A stretch of 64,000 bases of DNA from Thalassia testudinum (lineage: Eukaryota; Streptophyta; Magnoliopsida; Alismatales; Hydrocharitaceae): NCBI GenBank assembly GCA_037157565.1, contig JAZHRO010000073.1:17242501-17306500 (forward strand), in the 5' to 3' direction. The translations under genes and the position numbers were made by a program. Positions 11,597-22,976 of the stretch are shown piece by piece. The notes under the pieces were generated by a model. It was not told the DNA's origin, did no database searches, and worked only from the letters and a program-made list of their open reading frames with translations. Each line of letters starts with the position of its first letter. Position 1 is the first letter of the stretch.

Positions 11597-12995
11597 TGAC
11601 ATGTGCTTGTGCGTGTGTTAAGAGGTGACGTTATAGTCGCACTTGCAACGTCGGTTTTAAAGTAAAGAAACGGAGGTGAGTCCGAGTGTCGGTCTCAAGG
11701 AGGGGTGAAAATCGAATTTTGCTTATCACTTGTTGTCACGGAAATTGCGAAGTTTTGCTTGTGAAAAGGTGTGGTTGGAAAGCGAGAGAGAGAGAGATAT
11801 TAGGGTTAGAGTCATTTCTTTCTTTAACATGCAACTTGAACAAGAAACAAAGTAAACAACTGAATGGAAAGTAACTTCATTAATCATGCAGCTTTAGTTC
11901 ACAGATTACAACATTAGATACATGCTTAAACATAAGTAAAGGAAAGCTTAAAAGAGAGGAAGAGAGAGGGAGGGTGAGAGCGACGAGGCAGCCACGGTGG
12001 TGGAGAAGGCTCCGTCGACAGCTCGTCTTCTCCGGCGATTACAAGAGGGCCTAAAGCTAGCTAAGAGAGGGGTAGAGTAGTTGCAAGGGAAGTGAATGCC
12101 TTGAATGAGTGGTTGGAGGGGGTTTAAATAGGGAGAAGGGCTTTCTAAAAGAAGACGGGGTTTTAGCGACGTCCGGGGCATCGCTAAAACCCTTCCAAAA
12201 GCGTTGGTGAAGCCCCCAGCCCTTCAGTTGCACACCCGCGTCGTTCTTCTTCGTGCCCGATCCGTGGCCACTGAATGAGAGCTGTCCAATCAAAGATCAT
12301 ACGGTTGAGATCCTCCCCCGAGTGCACTTGGATCGCGCCTTGGGCGTGCGTGTGCGCGGGCGTCGTCGCCCGGCGTGCGCGCGCGCGTGGAGGCTCGCTG
12401 CCTGAGGGAGGGCCGCGTGGCGCTATCTCGGCCGCCTGCTGCTGATCGGGCGGCCCAATTTCGCCACGCGCCTCGCTGCCTTTGATTTCCCCACACCGCG
12501 CGATTCGAACCCGCGCCGCGTGCGTGCAGGCATGCGTGTTAACCGCTGTGCCACGCCCCCTGCTTTATCGCGGCGACTGCGATTGGGCACGTGGTTCTCA
12601 GCCGTTCGATCGAAGATCAACGACCGAGATTTGATCTCTAGCTGAAGGTGGAAGTGGCGCGCGGTGAGCGGGGGGCCACGTGGAGCAACGAGGGCCGTTG
12701 ATCATCAGATTAACGGTCAGAACTTCTTGGGCCCATTGTAGGAGCTCTGGATGTCGGATTTGGCCGATCTTGAGTCCGTTGGACTCCGTTCGTCGTTCTG
12801 AATCCATCCGTGCGATCCGATTGGTCATCTGAGGCCTGCTTTGACAAGTGCTCATACAAATGGCCATTAATACAATTTTATAAGCAATCTTGGTATATGA
12901 TGCATGCAATGCTCCCATTCTAATTATGTTGTGCCTTTTATTCTTAAGATGGACCCTATTTAATAGAATTATCACCCCCATATGCAATGTTATCA
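11597..12995 (-). repeat. 5' LTR of the Athila-like element 2027-12995
   Basis: A 1,399-bp repeat of 2027-3411 with scattered substitutions. I place the inner boundary at TGAC (11597) rather than at TGTGC (11602), because only this choice yields matching target duplications outside the element. The outer end is TTATCA at 12995. Confidence 0.87.
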
Positions 12996-13000
12996 CCACT

Positions 13001-13790
13001 CACCCACTCACCTACGCCTTGCCCGTGACCCGTCCCCCGCGAGCCTGGTGCAGATCCGACCTGCCTAACCCATTCCACTTCATGGCTACGATCACACCCA
13101 CAGCCCTGTACCTGGATGCGCTCTAGGTCTGAAACCCGATTACCCAGTACTATGGAAGGGTCTGGGAGAGCATGACCTAGAGAGAGAGAGAGATAGCGCG
13201 TGGGGGCAGGGGGGTTTTTCTACAGGGAGAAATGGCTGACACTTAGCCGTTTGAAGAATCTTCCCCCTCTGCATGAAGGGGGAAAATAGAGAAAGAAAGA
13301 AGAGGAGAAGGCTTGAGCACAAGAAGAAAAGAGAAGAAGGAAAAGCCTCACAAGAAGAGAAAGAGAAGAACGAGAAGAGAAGAAGAAGAAGAAGAAGAGA
13401 AGACAAGGCAGGAGAAGCATAGAGAAAGAAAGGCAGAAGAAGCAGAGAGATCCTTGAGTCTCTAAACAGTACTGTAGCACAGGTTGTTTAAGCCATCTGA
13501 TACATTTGATTGCATATATTTGCGACTTTTATTTAATTGTTATTTGTGAGGAGTAATTAGTGATTTAAATCACCATTTTACTCCATTCTTTTTGCACATT
13601 GATATCTGACATTATTCTTGTTATACACTCTTATATTCCTGATTCAAATTGCCATCTTGAGTTTTGAATTCCATATTACTCCCCGTGTTTGACCTCGGAC
13701 TTAAAATTTGAGTATAAATTTTATCTGTTTTCAAAGCAATTTCGGCTATACTATAATGCAGTTTTTAACCTTGATTTCGCTGCGACAACA
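13001..13790 (+). mobile_element. Solo LTR, right part
   Basis: Continuation of the solo LTR that starts at 92. It resumes after the target duplication CCACT with sequence matching the reverse complement of 41940 and below, runs through a GA-rich stretch (13263-13450) and ends GCGACAACA at 13790. It is followed by CTAAC (13791-13795), the right TSD. There is no primer-binding site beyond this end. Frames 12890-13126 and 13140-13480 are judged spurious. Confidence 0.78.
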
Positions 13791-13795
13791 CTAAC

Positions 13796-15776
13796 CCAGA
13801 TCCGTGTGCATGTGGGCATGGGCAAGGGCACGTGTGCACGGCATGTGTGGGTAGGAACCTGACCCCAGTGGTTCGAAGGCAAACAACCCTCGCACTCAAA
13901 ACATTAAATATCAAGTCCAAAATTAATGATCTATGATGTGGGACTATGATTTCCAATTCTCTTCGCGTGTTTGCTACTGTGAAGCTCCAACTGATTGGTG
14001 ATGCTGCTACAGCTTCTTTGTCCAATTGAAGGTCTAGCGAGGCCCCTAAGGTTATTCCATTACGCTGCAAGGTGGTGGCGGGAGAGGTCGGCGGACGGCG
14101 ATGGACAATGACAAAGTTGACCTCAACGGCGGCAAACACCTATGATAAGAAACACAGGCTCTAAGCCCTAATCAGAAGGTTCTTGATGATCGCCGTGATG
14201 TGAAGAGTGTAGTGGTGGTGGTGAGTAGGTGTTTGGAGGCTTGTGGAGGTTGGTCGAAGTCAACGAAGGTGGCGGTAGGATGGGTTCTTCGGCCAAGAGC
14301 TATGGAGATCAAAGCTCTCAATAAATTAAGGGATATTGATCTCTGAGGCTCAAGGAAGGTTTTGGTGGTGATGGCTTGGCATTTGGTGGCATGTAGAGTT
14401 AGCACAAACTCACCAAAGCTCTTGCCGGAGGCAAAGAAGACAGAGAGGGAACGAAAACGATAGTGGCTAAAACTAAGTCCTAAGGTCCTAAAACTAACAT
14501 AGAGAAGGAGAGGGAGGTGAAAAACCAATTCTACTAGATGAAAGATGGAGGGATACTTGAGGGCTCACTTCATCGGAGATGAGGAAGATGAATTTTTCGA
14601 TGAAGGGGGACGGAGACGATAACAGGGGTAGGAAGCCCTAGCTAATGTGTACTAGAGGTGGAGGAATGTGAGGAAGAAGATGGACCACCCAATTTGGTGG
14701 TTTTGTCGCTAGAAGAGGGTGTTGTAGTATGTCGTCAGAGTCAATGGAGCTTGTGGTCGGAGAGGAGGGAAGACGATATATTCCGGTCTAGAATCAACTA
14801 ATTCTAGCTTGAAAACATGCTAGAACTTATATAGGCAAGGTAATTGCAGCGAGTTGCCACAAGTTCGCAAGTTTGACTTGTGAATTAAGCAAGTTGAATC
14901 CCACAAATTTCAAGTTCCTCTGATGATGTTTGGGTCAATTTCGGAGTCTAGGATTTGGTTCACTTGATTGAGCACAATCTCGCAACCAATCCCTCCAAAT
15001 TTGGAGGGATCTTGTGCTAATTTGAAGGAGAACTCCTGAGATAAAGACTGTGGGTTTTGGGTTAGTGAAGTTGCTGCAACTCGTTTAGGAAACGAGAAAG
15101 AAGAAGGTCAACAGGGGCATTTTTGTGACTTAAATCAAAAGATAGGGGCCCATATGTAATGAATAGAGAATTCTCGACTAAAATGCATACTTAGTAAAGA
15201 TGAACTCCAATTGTACTCAAATTTTAGTGTTAACCTAATTTTGACCAAAGGAATCTAATGGTGGACTTAGATTTGGGTTTTTATTATGTTTGACTAGGTA
15301 AATTACATATAAGCCCAAAACAAGGCAAATTCCCATCTAAATCCCTATTATGGGTTAAATAGGTTCAAATGGTCAAAATGAAGGTGCCAAACCTCTTAGA
15401 ATATTTTTCAATGATTTTTAGGAGGTTTATATTGAATTTATTTCCACTAAAATCCTTTCAATTTAAATGAGATTGATAATTAGGATTTTTGTGTAATAAT
15501 TGAATCTTCAAAATGCATGAAATCCTGATTTAGTTATTCTGAGCCCACTTCTTAGACAATTAAGTTCATTTGACCTTAGATTAATCCCTTATCAACCCTT
15601 TAGTTAATCTGCATTTTTTATTTGATGTTAAAATGGCAGAATTAACCCTTCTTTCTGTCTTCTTTCCAATTTCAGTTCAGCATAGAATTACGATCCTCAA
15701 ACGATCATTAAGGAGTATTTAACACTTGATTCTGACTAATTTAAGTTAGCTATGCCGAATGATGTTGTTATCATCA
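13796..15776 (-). mobile_element. Diverged LTR of the 41166-51174 family (older insertion)
   Basis: From about 13855 this matches the LTRs of the 41166-51174 element in the same orientation, at clearly lower similarity (compare 15210-15776 with 43360-43915). It ends ATGTTGTTATCATCA at 15776, directly abutting copia coding sequence at 15777. ATTGA (15777-15781) is the expected right target copy; the left copy is outside the window. It appears to have been split by the solo LTR 92-13790. I see no protein gene; frames 13765-14139 and 14172-14528 lie in LTR sequence. Confidence 0.68.
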
Positions 15777-16121
15777 ATTGATGTACCCTAAAACCTGGAG
15801 ATCCCCATCTCTAAAGACTAGACAATAATCTTTTATCCTCCTCAAATACTTGAGTATGTTCATGACAGGAGTCCAGTGTTCCTTTCTCGGGTTGATTCGT
15901 AACAGCTTACAACTCCCACTACATGATAGATGTCTAATCGTGTACAAAGCATGGCATACATCAAGCTTCCCACTATGAAAGTATATAGATATCCACCCAT
16001 GGATTTCTTCTCCTCAACAGTTTGGGAAGACGTTCCCTTTGACAAGTGAATTCCATGTCTAATAGGGAGAAGGCCTTTCTTGGAGCTATCCATGAAAAAT
16101 CTCTCCAACACCTTGGTTATG
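15777..16121 (-). pseudogene. Copia pol fragment: end of RT and start of RNase H
   Basis: Minus-strand translation gives copia motifs: KKGLLPIRHGIHLSK, then GSLMYAMLCTRLDI (the canonical form has RPDI), and, after a frameshift, EHWTPVMNILKYLRR. It joins the fragment at 17872-18074 once the 1750-bp solo LTR is removed. The LTR-like sequence to the left truncates it in RNase H. Confidence 0.87.
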
Positions 16122-17871
16122 TGATGCGTGAAACCTGCTAAAGGCTAAATCTGTCGTTGTAGAATGAGAATAAGGGATCGCTCAAATCAAAATTCTAAAC
16201 TCGTAATGGAATAAAATCATAATAGATAGGAGACCAGGTCGTATCTTAGGGAGACTTTTGGATGGGTTACTTTCTAACTAATCCTAAGTATGTGTACTGA
16301 CAAAATTGAGTGATTTTTGGAAGTGTAGAAAAGTCATGACGAATTTTGAAAAGCGAGATTACAAAACAGTGCAAAAATGCGAGAAATGCGAATTGCTGAA
16401 AACACAATGGAAAGCACGACACACTCTCTTTTTTGGGATTTTTGAAATAAGGAAGAAAGTAAGCAACTAACTAGTGAGCAAATAAAGTAGAGAGATATGC
16501 AAAACCAAACATGTATTACTACTAATCAAAGAGTTCACAACTACAACTAAGAAAAAGACGAAGATGTAGAGACGAAGTAGTCATAGAGATGAAGACTACG
16601 AGGAAGCCCGAGACAGTTGAAGAAGAGCACTACCTCAAGCCCCAAGAAGTAAAGGAAACTTTCGAGAAGTAGTCTGGAGAAGACATTGCGGAAGAAGTCA
16701 AAGAAGATTCTGGAGAAGAACTTAATGTAGAAAGTTGAGGCAAGGGAGAACCTAACTAGAAGGTAATTAGAAGGTGTAGGAAGAAGTTGGGAGAGGAAGG
16801 AAGAAGGTGGAAGTAGGAAGAACAACGAGGATGAGGAGGAAGAAGAGGCTAAGGAGTTAGAATAAAACCTAAGGAGGAAGAAGGAGCAAGGAGGAGAGTT
16901 GTATGCAACTATGGAGACCATGTGGTGTTTATATAAGCAAAAAGAGAGGAGGTGGATGTCCATAGGCTTGGGGGGCAAGGCTTCAATCTTGGATTTGGAA
17001 ATTAGGTTTAGGTTTAGGATTTATCTAAATAGGAAAGTAGAAATCCCTAATTGTCTTCAATTTTGACCTATGTATGTTCTGAATTTGAAGTTGCACATAA
17101 AAAGAAAGTTGTAGCCCTTGAAATCAACTTTCAAATGTAACCTTAATCACTCAATGTGGATTTAAAATCAGAAAGTTATGGCCCAAATACTAAAGGTATT
17201 TTAGGCTATCATGAATTTCGGGATTAGGACTAGGATATGGATCTTGATTAGCTAAAATCATGCGATGTGATTAAAGCCTAATTAAATTAATTGCCACATT
17301 TTATAAATTAATTCCAAAGAATATTTTTGATAATTTAGTGTAGAAAAATTATGTGGCACATGTGGATAAGGCATAGACTTCTAGACAATAGGATTAGGAC
17401 TAGGATTAAACTAGTATGACTAAAGTTTGAGCCACTTTTTTAAGACTAGGTTTAGGATGAAGGCTAAGGTTAAGACAAGGGCTTACGGAACTAAATGGAG
17501 TTGTTTCAGACTTAGGGTTAGGTATTAAGACTAGGGTTTTGGGTGAGGCTAAAATAGGCAAGTTCTAACTAGGTTTAAAGCTAGGGTTTTTTTTAAAGTT
17601 TGGGGCTAGGATTTTTATGGCCAAAATAGATTCTTCTCCTCTCAATTTGAGCTCTGATGATTTAGATTCCTGCTTCTTCTATTCATGAGCTTGAATAAAG
17701 GATTCTTGCACATAGCAAGATTGAAAATTAGCACAAAATAGGCTTAAAATTGCAATTTTAACCCTAGCATGCAAATATGCAAATATGTACATAATGACCT
17801 AAATATAATGCAACTGACACTCAAAACCAACAAAACTAAGCATGTTAACATATAATTTTGCTCACTTATCA
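16122..17871 (-). mobile_element. Solo LTR inserted in copia RT
   Basis: A 1,750-bp block with TG...CA ends (TGATGCGTG at 16122, CTCACTTATCA ending at 17871), flanked by perfect TTATG duplications (16117-16121 and 17872-17876). Without it and one TTATG copy, the copia frame reads straight through. Its reverse complement begins TGATAAGTGAG, like the Athila-type LTRs here, so minus orientation is inferred. The frame 16547-16978 is not supported as a gene. Confidence 0.88.
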
Positions 17872-18074
17872 TTATGTATCCTTGTTGTGATAATCTCGAT
17901 GTCCTCTTCTCTTTATTTTCGAATTTTTTCATACAAAAGATATAAGAGGCATCCTCAAGATCCTTTACCTCGAAGCTTTAGGATAACCAAAGCTTAACAC
18001 TAAATAACATTCTTATGTCATTCTCAATGAGTAGGATGTCTCCTACGTATAGCACCAAAAAGATGATGGCATTC
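17872..18074 (-). pseudogene. Copia pol fragment: RT active-site region
   Basis: The minus strand encodes IIFLVLYVGDILLIENDI, the copia RT core. The catalytic YVDD has become YVGD, and a stop codon follows in the KLWLS stretch. It is bounded on the left by the solo LTR 16122-17871 and on the right by the solo LTR starting at 18075. CATTC (18070-18074) is the left TSD of the latter. Confidence 0.9.
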
Positions 18075-19191
18075 TGATCGTGCAACTCCCCCAACACAGC
18101 TAATTAAGTTAATGTTGTTTAATTAAAGATATTAGAAAGTAACTAACTTAGGTTAACTCGAAATTGTGTCGGTTTAGTAGTATAGAGTCAACTTAACTTA
18201 ACATTTTAGATTATTTTTAACTGGTTGAGTCTAGGTCGTTCACTAGAAGGTATACATTATTTTAAATTCACCAATTAATTCTAAACATCTTATAGGAAGT
18301 ATAATTAAGTTAATTTTTAATAACATGAATTTTGCAAAATGATTTAAACTTAGGAAATATGCAAAATTCCATATGAAATCACATTTACAACATTTAAAAA
18401 CATGTAAATTTTCTATTTATTTCAAAAGAATTAAGGCAAATAAGAGTTCATCTAGTCAAAGTATGCCTTATTACAACAATTGAAAGCAAAAATAAATTAA
18501 AAATATAGTAAGAAAAATAATTTCTTTATTTCTTCAGCTTCTCTCTCTCTTTTCTTCTTCTCTTTTCTCTCTTTCTCTATTTTCCTTTTCTTTTATTTAT
18601 CCTTTACCTTTTCTCTTTTTCTTTTATTACTCTTCTTATTCTCTCTTGTTCTCGAGCTTCTTTTCTTTCCTTAAGCTTCTCTTCAGCTCTGTCGCTCCCC
18701 CCCTTAGTCTTTCTTAAGCTTCCTTAGTGCCTGTTCCTTCACTTTCTTCCTCTTTACGAGTTCTTCTGCTTCCTTTCTTCTTTCTCTAGCCTTTCTTCTT
18801 CCCTTAGTCTTCAGCCTTCTTTCTTTACCTTTAAGCTTTCTTTAGTGTTTGTTCCTTCAACACTTAGCTCTTCCTTTGAACCATCACTGAACTGGATTTT
18901 TTTCTCTTCAACCAAAAATTGGTTTTTGATTTGCGGCTCAGACCTTTCGGGGATACGCAGCACCCTTTACAAGGTGGGACCATACCCTACTAGGTCCACA
19001 CCTGATTCGATTTATTTTGGTCTATTTTCGATTTATTTCTCGAGCCAAACCGACTCAACCGCCTCCCAGGCCTCGCCCTCCTAGGGCCACACACATCGCA
19101 TGCCCACACAGGCGCACACTCACAAGCACACACACACATGCTCATTCGTAACCGTTCGTATCCGTGCACCGAGTGCCGACGACTGCATAGT
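18075..19191 (-). mobile_element. Long solo LTR, left part
   Basis: Begins TGATCGTGCAA at 18075, right after CATTC. Its other half is 33110-36068, ending CATCTTATCA, followed by CATTC (36069-36073). Excluding the nested element, the LTR is about 4.07 kb. It holds a CT-rich tract (18540-18845) and a CA-rich stretch (19080-19140). A motif near its 3' end (18226-18250, GGTCGTTCACTAG) resembles the 41166-51174 LTRs. ATAGT (19187-19191) is the left TSD of the nested element. No gene is seen. Confidence 0.8.
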
Positions 19192-21572
19192 TGTTTGCAC
19201 CTCAAAACACGCCTGTAATAACGCCTTCTTGTGCTATTTTCTAGCATTAACATTGCATAATAGGATCCTGTAATCGCATTTGTAAAAACACTTGCATGCA
19301 TGCATTTAATCAAGAGAGGAAGAGGAGTGAAACAATCGCCTACATAGTTACATTTTTCTTCAAGTGCCTCCTTGCAAAATCACCCTCTTTTTATTTTTCC
19401 TCTTGATTTCTTCTTTTCTCTCCTTCCCGCGGCTGCATCCTTCCCGCGGCTGCACTCTTCCCGCAGCTGCATGCAGCAGCCACGCAGCACTTCTTCCCGT
19501 CACATCTCCCTGCCAACGCCGCTCCCTATAGCTGCAACTCGCACACCCTCTCCCTGCTGCAGCCGGCACGCCACTCTCCCCTCCTCTATAAGTAGCAGCA
19601 GCTTCATCCTCGCGACGTAGCTGCTGCAGCTGCTGAAAAAAAACCCGCAGCCATCTTCTCCACCACTTTCCCCTCCCATACGTCGGCCCTTCGTCGAGAA
19701 GGCACCCGGCGAGCAGGAGAACCCACTGTGGTGCACACCACCGCAGTGGGAGCACCACCGCCCAGCTCTTCGACGAGCCGGTGGGCGTGGTGCATTCCCT
19801 CGCTTCGTTTTTTCTCTTTAACGCCATTGCCGCTGCTCCAAGCTTCGAAGCTTGAAGCCACGGCAGCAGCAGCCCAGCAGCAGCAGCAGCAAGTCCTCCC
19901 GCCCCTCCGCGACCGTCCCCGCAGTCACTCACCGCCTCCGCGCGCGTCTGCAGGGCGTTCCCCGCCTCCGTCTCCGTTCTGTCCGCCTCGCAGTTGCACC
20001 TGTAGCCGTCCGCCGCGCGCACTGCAGCGGCCGGTTACGGCCTCGCGCCGACCCCCGCGACCACCGCAGAACCTCCTCCACGCTCGCTCCTCCGCGCCAT
20101 CGCCCGCTCGTCGCCTTCGCGCAGGCCTGCAGAACCCTGCGCGAAGGCGCGCCCGCACCCGCCGTCTTCAGACGTCCGCCTCCGCCTTCAGACGACGCGG
20201 CGTCAGACGTCCGCCGCCGCGAGCAGACGTCTTAACTCGCTGCCATCGTCCGCGCTCGCGATCTCTCCCGCCCGCTCTTTCTCTCTCTGGCACTCTCTAT
20301 CTCTCTCTCTCTCTCTCCCGCTCTCTCTCTCTCTCTCTCTCTCTTTTTCACTCACTCACAGACACACACTACACCAACACACACACATCTTCACCGACAC
20401 ACACACACACTTACACTATACGTATAGTTATATATAGTAACATATATATACATACATATATATATATATACATACATATATCTATTATATATATATACTT
20501 ATATACATAGTATATCTATATAGTTATGTATACATACATATATATATAATATATCTCTCTATATATATATATACACGTATATATATATCTATATACTTAT
20601 ACATATACTTATATATATATACATATATATATATACATATCTATATACTTATATATATACACACATATATATATATATCTAGATACATATATACTTGTAT
20701 ACATATATATATATATATACATATATATAGTAATATATATATATACTTATATACATATATATATACATATATATATCTATATATATATATATATATATCT
20801 ATACATATATAACTATACATTTATATATATATATATAGATATATTTACTTATATACATACATATGTACATATACTTTCATGTTATTTATTATACGCTGTA
20901 TCGCGGGGATATCTGCACCAGTTACTGATATTCCCTGATACACGCGTACAAAAAAAGCGTGGTCCCATACATCATCCATCCTCCATCCACACTCCACGCG
21001 GCACATAGTCGTGTTGGTTGCGTCTCTCTAGACGTCAACTGACTCGACATAGTGCTACACTCCATCGTCACCTCCACCCCCACCCCTTTATATATATACT
21101 ACATATAAATATATATCTATAGCTACTATATTTACTTTCTATCTGTTAGCTTCCTTCTTAGTAAAAAGATAAAAAAAAGGGTATAAAAGTGAAAAGATAA
21201 TCTTTGATTTGCAGGTACCCCCGTCTTGCAAGTAGCAAGACGTGTTTTGAAACTCTGTTTTGGCTAAAAGCCAAGGACACAATTTTGAGGGTGTGCCTCA
21301 AGAACAAGGATTACCAGAAAAAAACCTAAATAAGAAAAATACCAAAAACAGAATAAACGAACGGAAGAGACGCGTTTTAAGGAAAACGTAGAAACTCGAC
21401 TTGAACCCCACTTCCCTTAGTTCGACCCTAGGCCTAAAAGTGACAAGATAAAATCAATTAGGCCAGGTTAAAAATTTTGTAAAGAGATGGTTAGGTCTGA
21501 ATTAGGTTAACCACTATACACATTTCAACGATAAAAATATCATATTAACAACCTATCCGGGCCGACCCATCA
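19192..21572 (+). repeat. 5' LTR of the Athila-like element 19192-33109
   Basis: TG...CA ends (TGTTTGCACC, GACCCATCA). Internal layout: U3-like start, a very GC-rich block with CAG runs (about 19430-20270), a CT-repeat tract (about 20276-20345), a CA-rich tract (20355-20415) and about 450 bp of TA-dominated microsatellite (20420-20875). A unique 3' part with TTCGACCC (21421-21428) follows. Overlapping frames on both strands (19360-20022, 19728-20510 and others) recur in the other LTR and resemble no protein I know; they are low-complexity Arg/Ser/Pro/Gly frames. Confidence 0.93.
20276..20875. repeat. CT, CA and TA microsatellite block inside the LTR
   Basis: Consecutive (CT)n, (CA)n and about 450 bp of (TA)n/TATACA-type repeat. 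The 3' LTR carries the same block at about 31795-32410 with small length differences, as expected from replication slippage after insertion. Confidence 0.9.
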
Positions 21573-21581
21573 TAACTTTTC

Positions 21582-21599
21582 TGGCGCCGTTGCCGGGGA
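21582..21599 (+). promoter_or_regulatory. Primer-binding site, tRNA-Asp type
   Basis: TGGCGCCGTTGCCGGGGA exactly complements the 3' end, including CCA, of plant tRNA-Asp(GTC). It begins 9 nt after the 5' LTR. Confidence 0.93.
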
Positions 21600-22976
21600 G
21601 GTGCGCCTTCGAGTAAGTTTCTATCGAAATCCTTTCAATTTTTCTCTTCCCTCTTCACGGGTATTGTTGTTTTTGGTGTGCAGGTGAACCTGGTGGAAGG
21701 AGAAGAAGGCTGACGAAGTCGAGGACGTGAGCAGATCCAAGGCGGGAACGAGAGCGTGAAGACGCCGACATCGCATTGGAGCTTCGCACACATTGCCGAA
21801 CAAGTAGGTTTTCTTTTCTCATCAAATTAGGGTTAACTTGCCACCACAATAAAAAAAAAAAATTTTAAACTAAAAACTAGAAAAACTTCTTGGGATTTCT
21901 TGAGGGCAAGTGGATTAAAATTAACTTGATTGATTGGTTGTCTTCACTCCCACTGCCCCGGGATTTCCCGCCTTACTTCGCATAGCGAAAATCCGAGAAT
22001 CTTGATTCTTAGATTTTTCGCCGTGGGAAGTATTCTTTGAGGCAAAGAAAAAGATTGCTTGTATCCCTCTTTTGCCTCACTTATCTTTAATTCAGGATCA
22101 CATTTTTGGTGGGGAGACTTGGAATTGAGTTGATTCCAACCCCACCACGACTTTTCAAACTTGCCTGTGATTCGATCCTGAATACTTCAACCCCAACAAT
22201 TTTATTTTCTTTATCTTTTGGTTGAAGCCTTGTGTGTGGAAATCATTTCTGGTGATTGGGAGCACTTGAATTGAAGTGCTTTGGCTCCCTGTCACATTGA
22301 TATAAAACTGATTCGTACATCCACACTTAGAAATCTCCATTTAGGGTAGCCCATTGCATTTTAGCATGCATTAACTAACTGATAATTGAAGAAGGGTTTC
22401 TTGGGTTTTAGAAGGAAAACCTGTATTTTTGCAAAAACCCGGAGATTGGTTGAATTGGTAATTCAGCAAAACCCTAAAATTCATACTACTTAAGGCTGAA
22501 CTCTAAAAACCATTCGCCAATAAAAACTTCAATTCGGGGAGATTTCCCCGTTGCATGCTTGTTCTTACACACTCTTAAAATCAATCACTTGGGCATTACC
22601 CGTAAACAACGCCCTTCACATTCCAAAAGCACTTGACCCTAAGCCTCTAATTAAAACTGGTAGTAACTTGACCCTTACTAAGGATTGGAGGTCTAACTAC
22701 CTGTGTGTAGCGACTACGTGCTGGTGAGAGTTCCCGCGTGCTATCGGGTGTCTAAGACTGGGGCAAACGGCCTTTCAATCTGGCCCGGTGGTTCCGTGGT
22801 GCTCGCATTCGGTTCCGTAGTTCGTGATAGTAGGTAACTTAGATCTTTAGGTCTAAGGGCACACTGTAGAGGTTAGGAACTTGACTGTATTGATTTGTAA
22901 TCAAGTGTACCTTTGCGGCGTCATTTCTCTCATCCCTTTTCCCTTCTCATCTCCCCAATTCTTCCTGCGGTAGTGC
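21600..22976 (+). other. Leader (5' untranslated region) of the Athila-like element
   Basis: About 1.4 kb between the primer site and the gag start codon, with no supported coding region. A fairly GC-rich part (22690-22830) resembles the leader of the 2027-12995 element (shared GTTCCGTAG). It may carry packaging or dimerisation signals, which is inference only. Confidence 0.6.

Larger units (their letters stand above)
2027..12995 (-). mobile_element. Athila-like Ty3/gypsy retrotransposon, complete but inactive
   Basis: A minus-strand element of 10,969 bp with two LTRs of about 1.39 kb (2027-3411 and 11597-12995), a tRNA-Asp-type primer site, a gag-protease-RT-RNase H-integrase region and a terminal polypurine tract. 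It is flanked by CCGCT (2022-2026) and CCACT (12996-13000), a TSD with one mismatch. It sits inside the solo LTR 92-13790. The domain order (RT and RNase H before integrase) and the protease motif LLDLGAS point to the Athila lineage. The reading frame has many nonsense codons and frameshifts, so the copy is dead. No envelope-like frame is visible downstream of integrase. Confidence 0.9.

Noticed and set aside
2032..11602. LTR boundary at TGCGC (2032) and TGTGC (11602)
   Set aside because: With this choice the flanks (TGACG versus CCACT) do not match. Starting at TGAC (2027 and 11597) gives CCGCT versus CCACT.
19360..20510. Long frames on both strands (up to 260 codons) in the LTR, repeated at 30889-31673
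   Set aside because: They lie in a GC-rich, low-complexity LTR block, overlap on both strands, differ in frame between the two LTR copies because of indels, and show no known domain.
20420..20875. CRISPR-like or satellite array
   Set aside because: It is dinucleotide TA slippage without defined repeat and spacer units, and it is present identically in both LTRs.
21582..21599. tRNA-Asp gene fragment
   Set aside because: Only the 18-nt complement of the tRNA 3' end is present, with no cloverleaf around it. Position next to the LTR explains it as a primer site.
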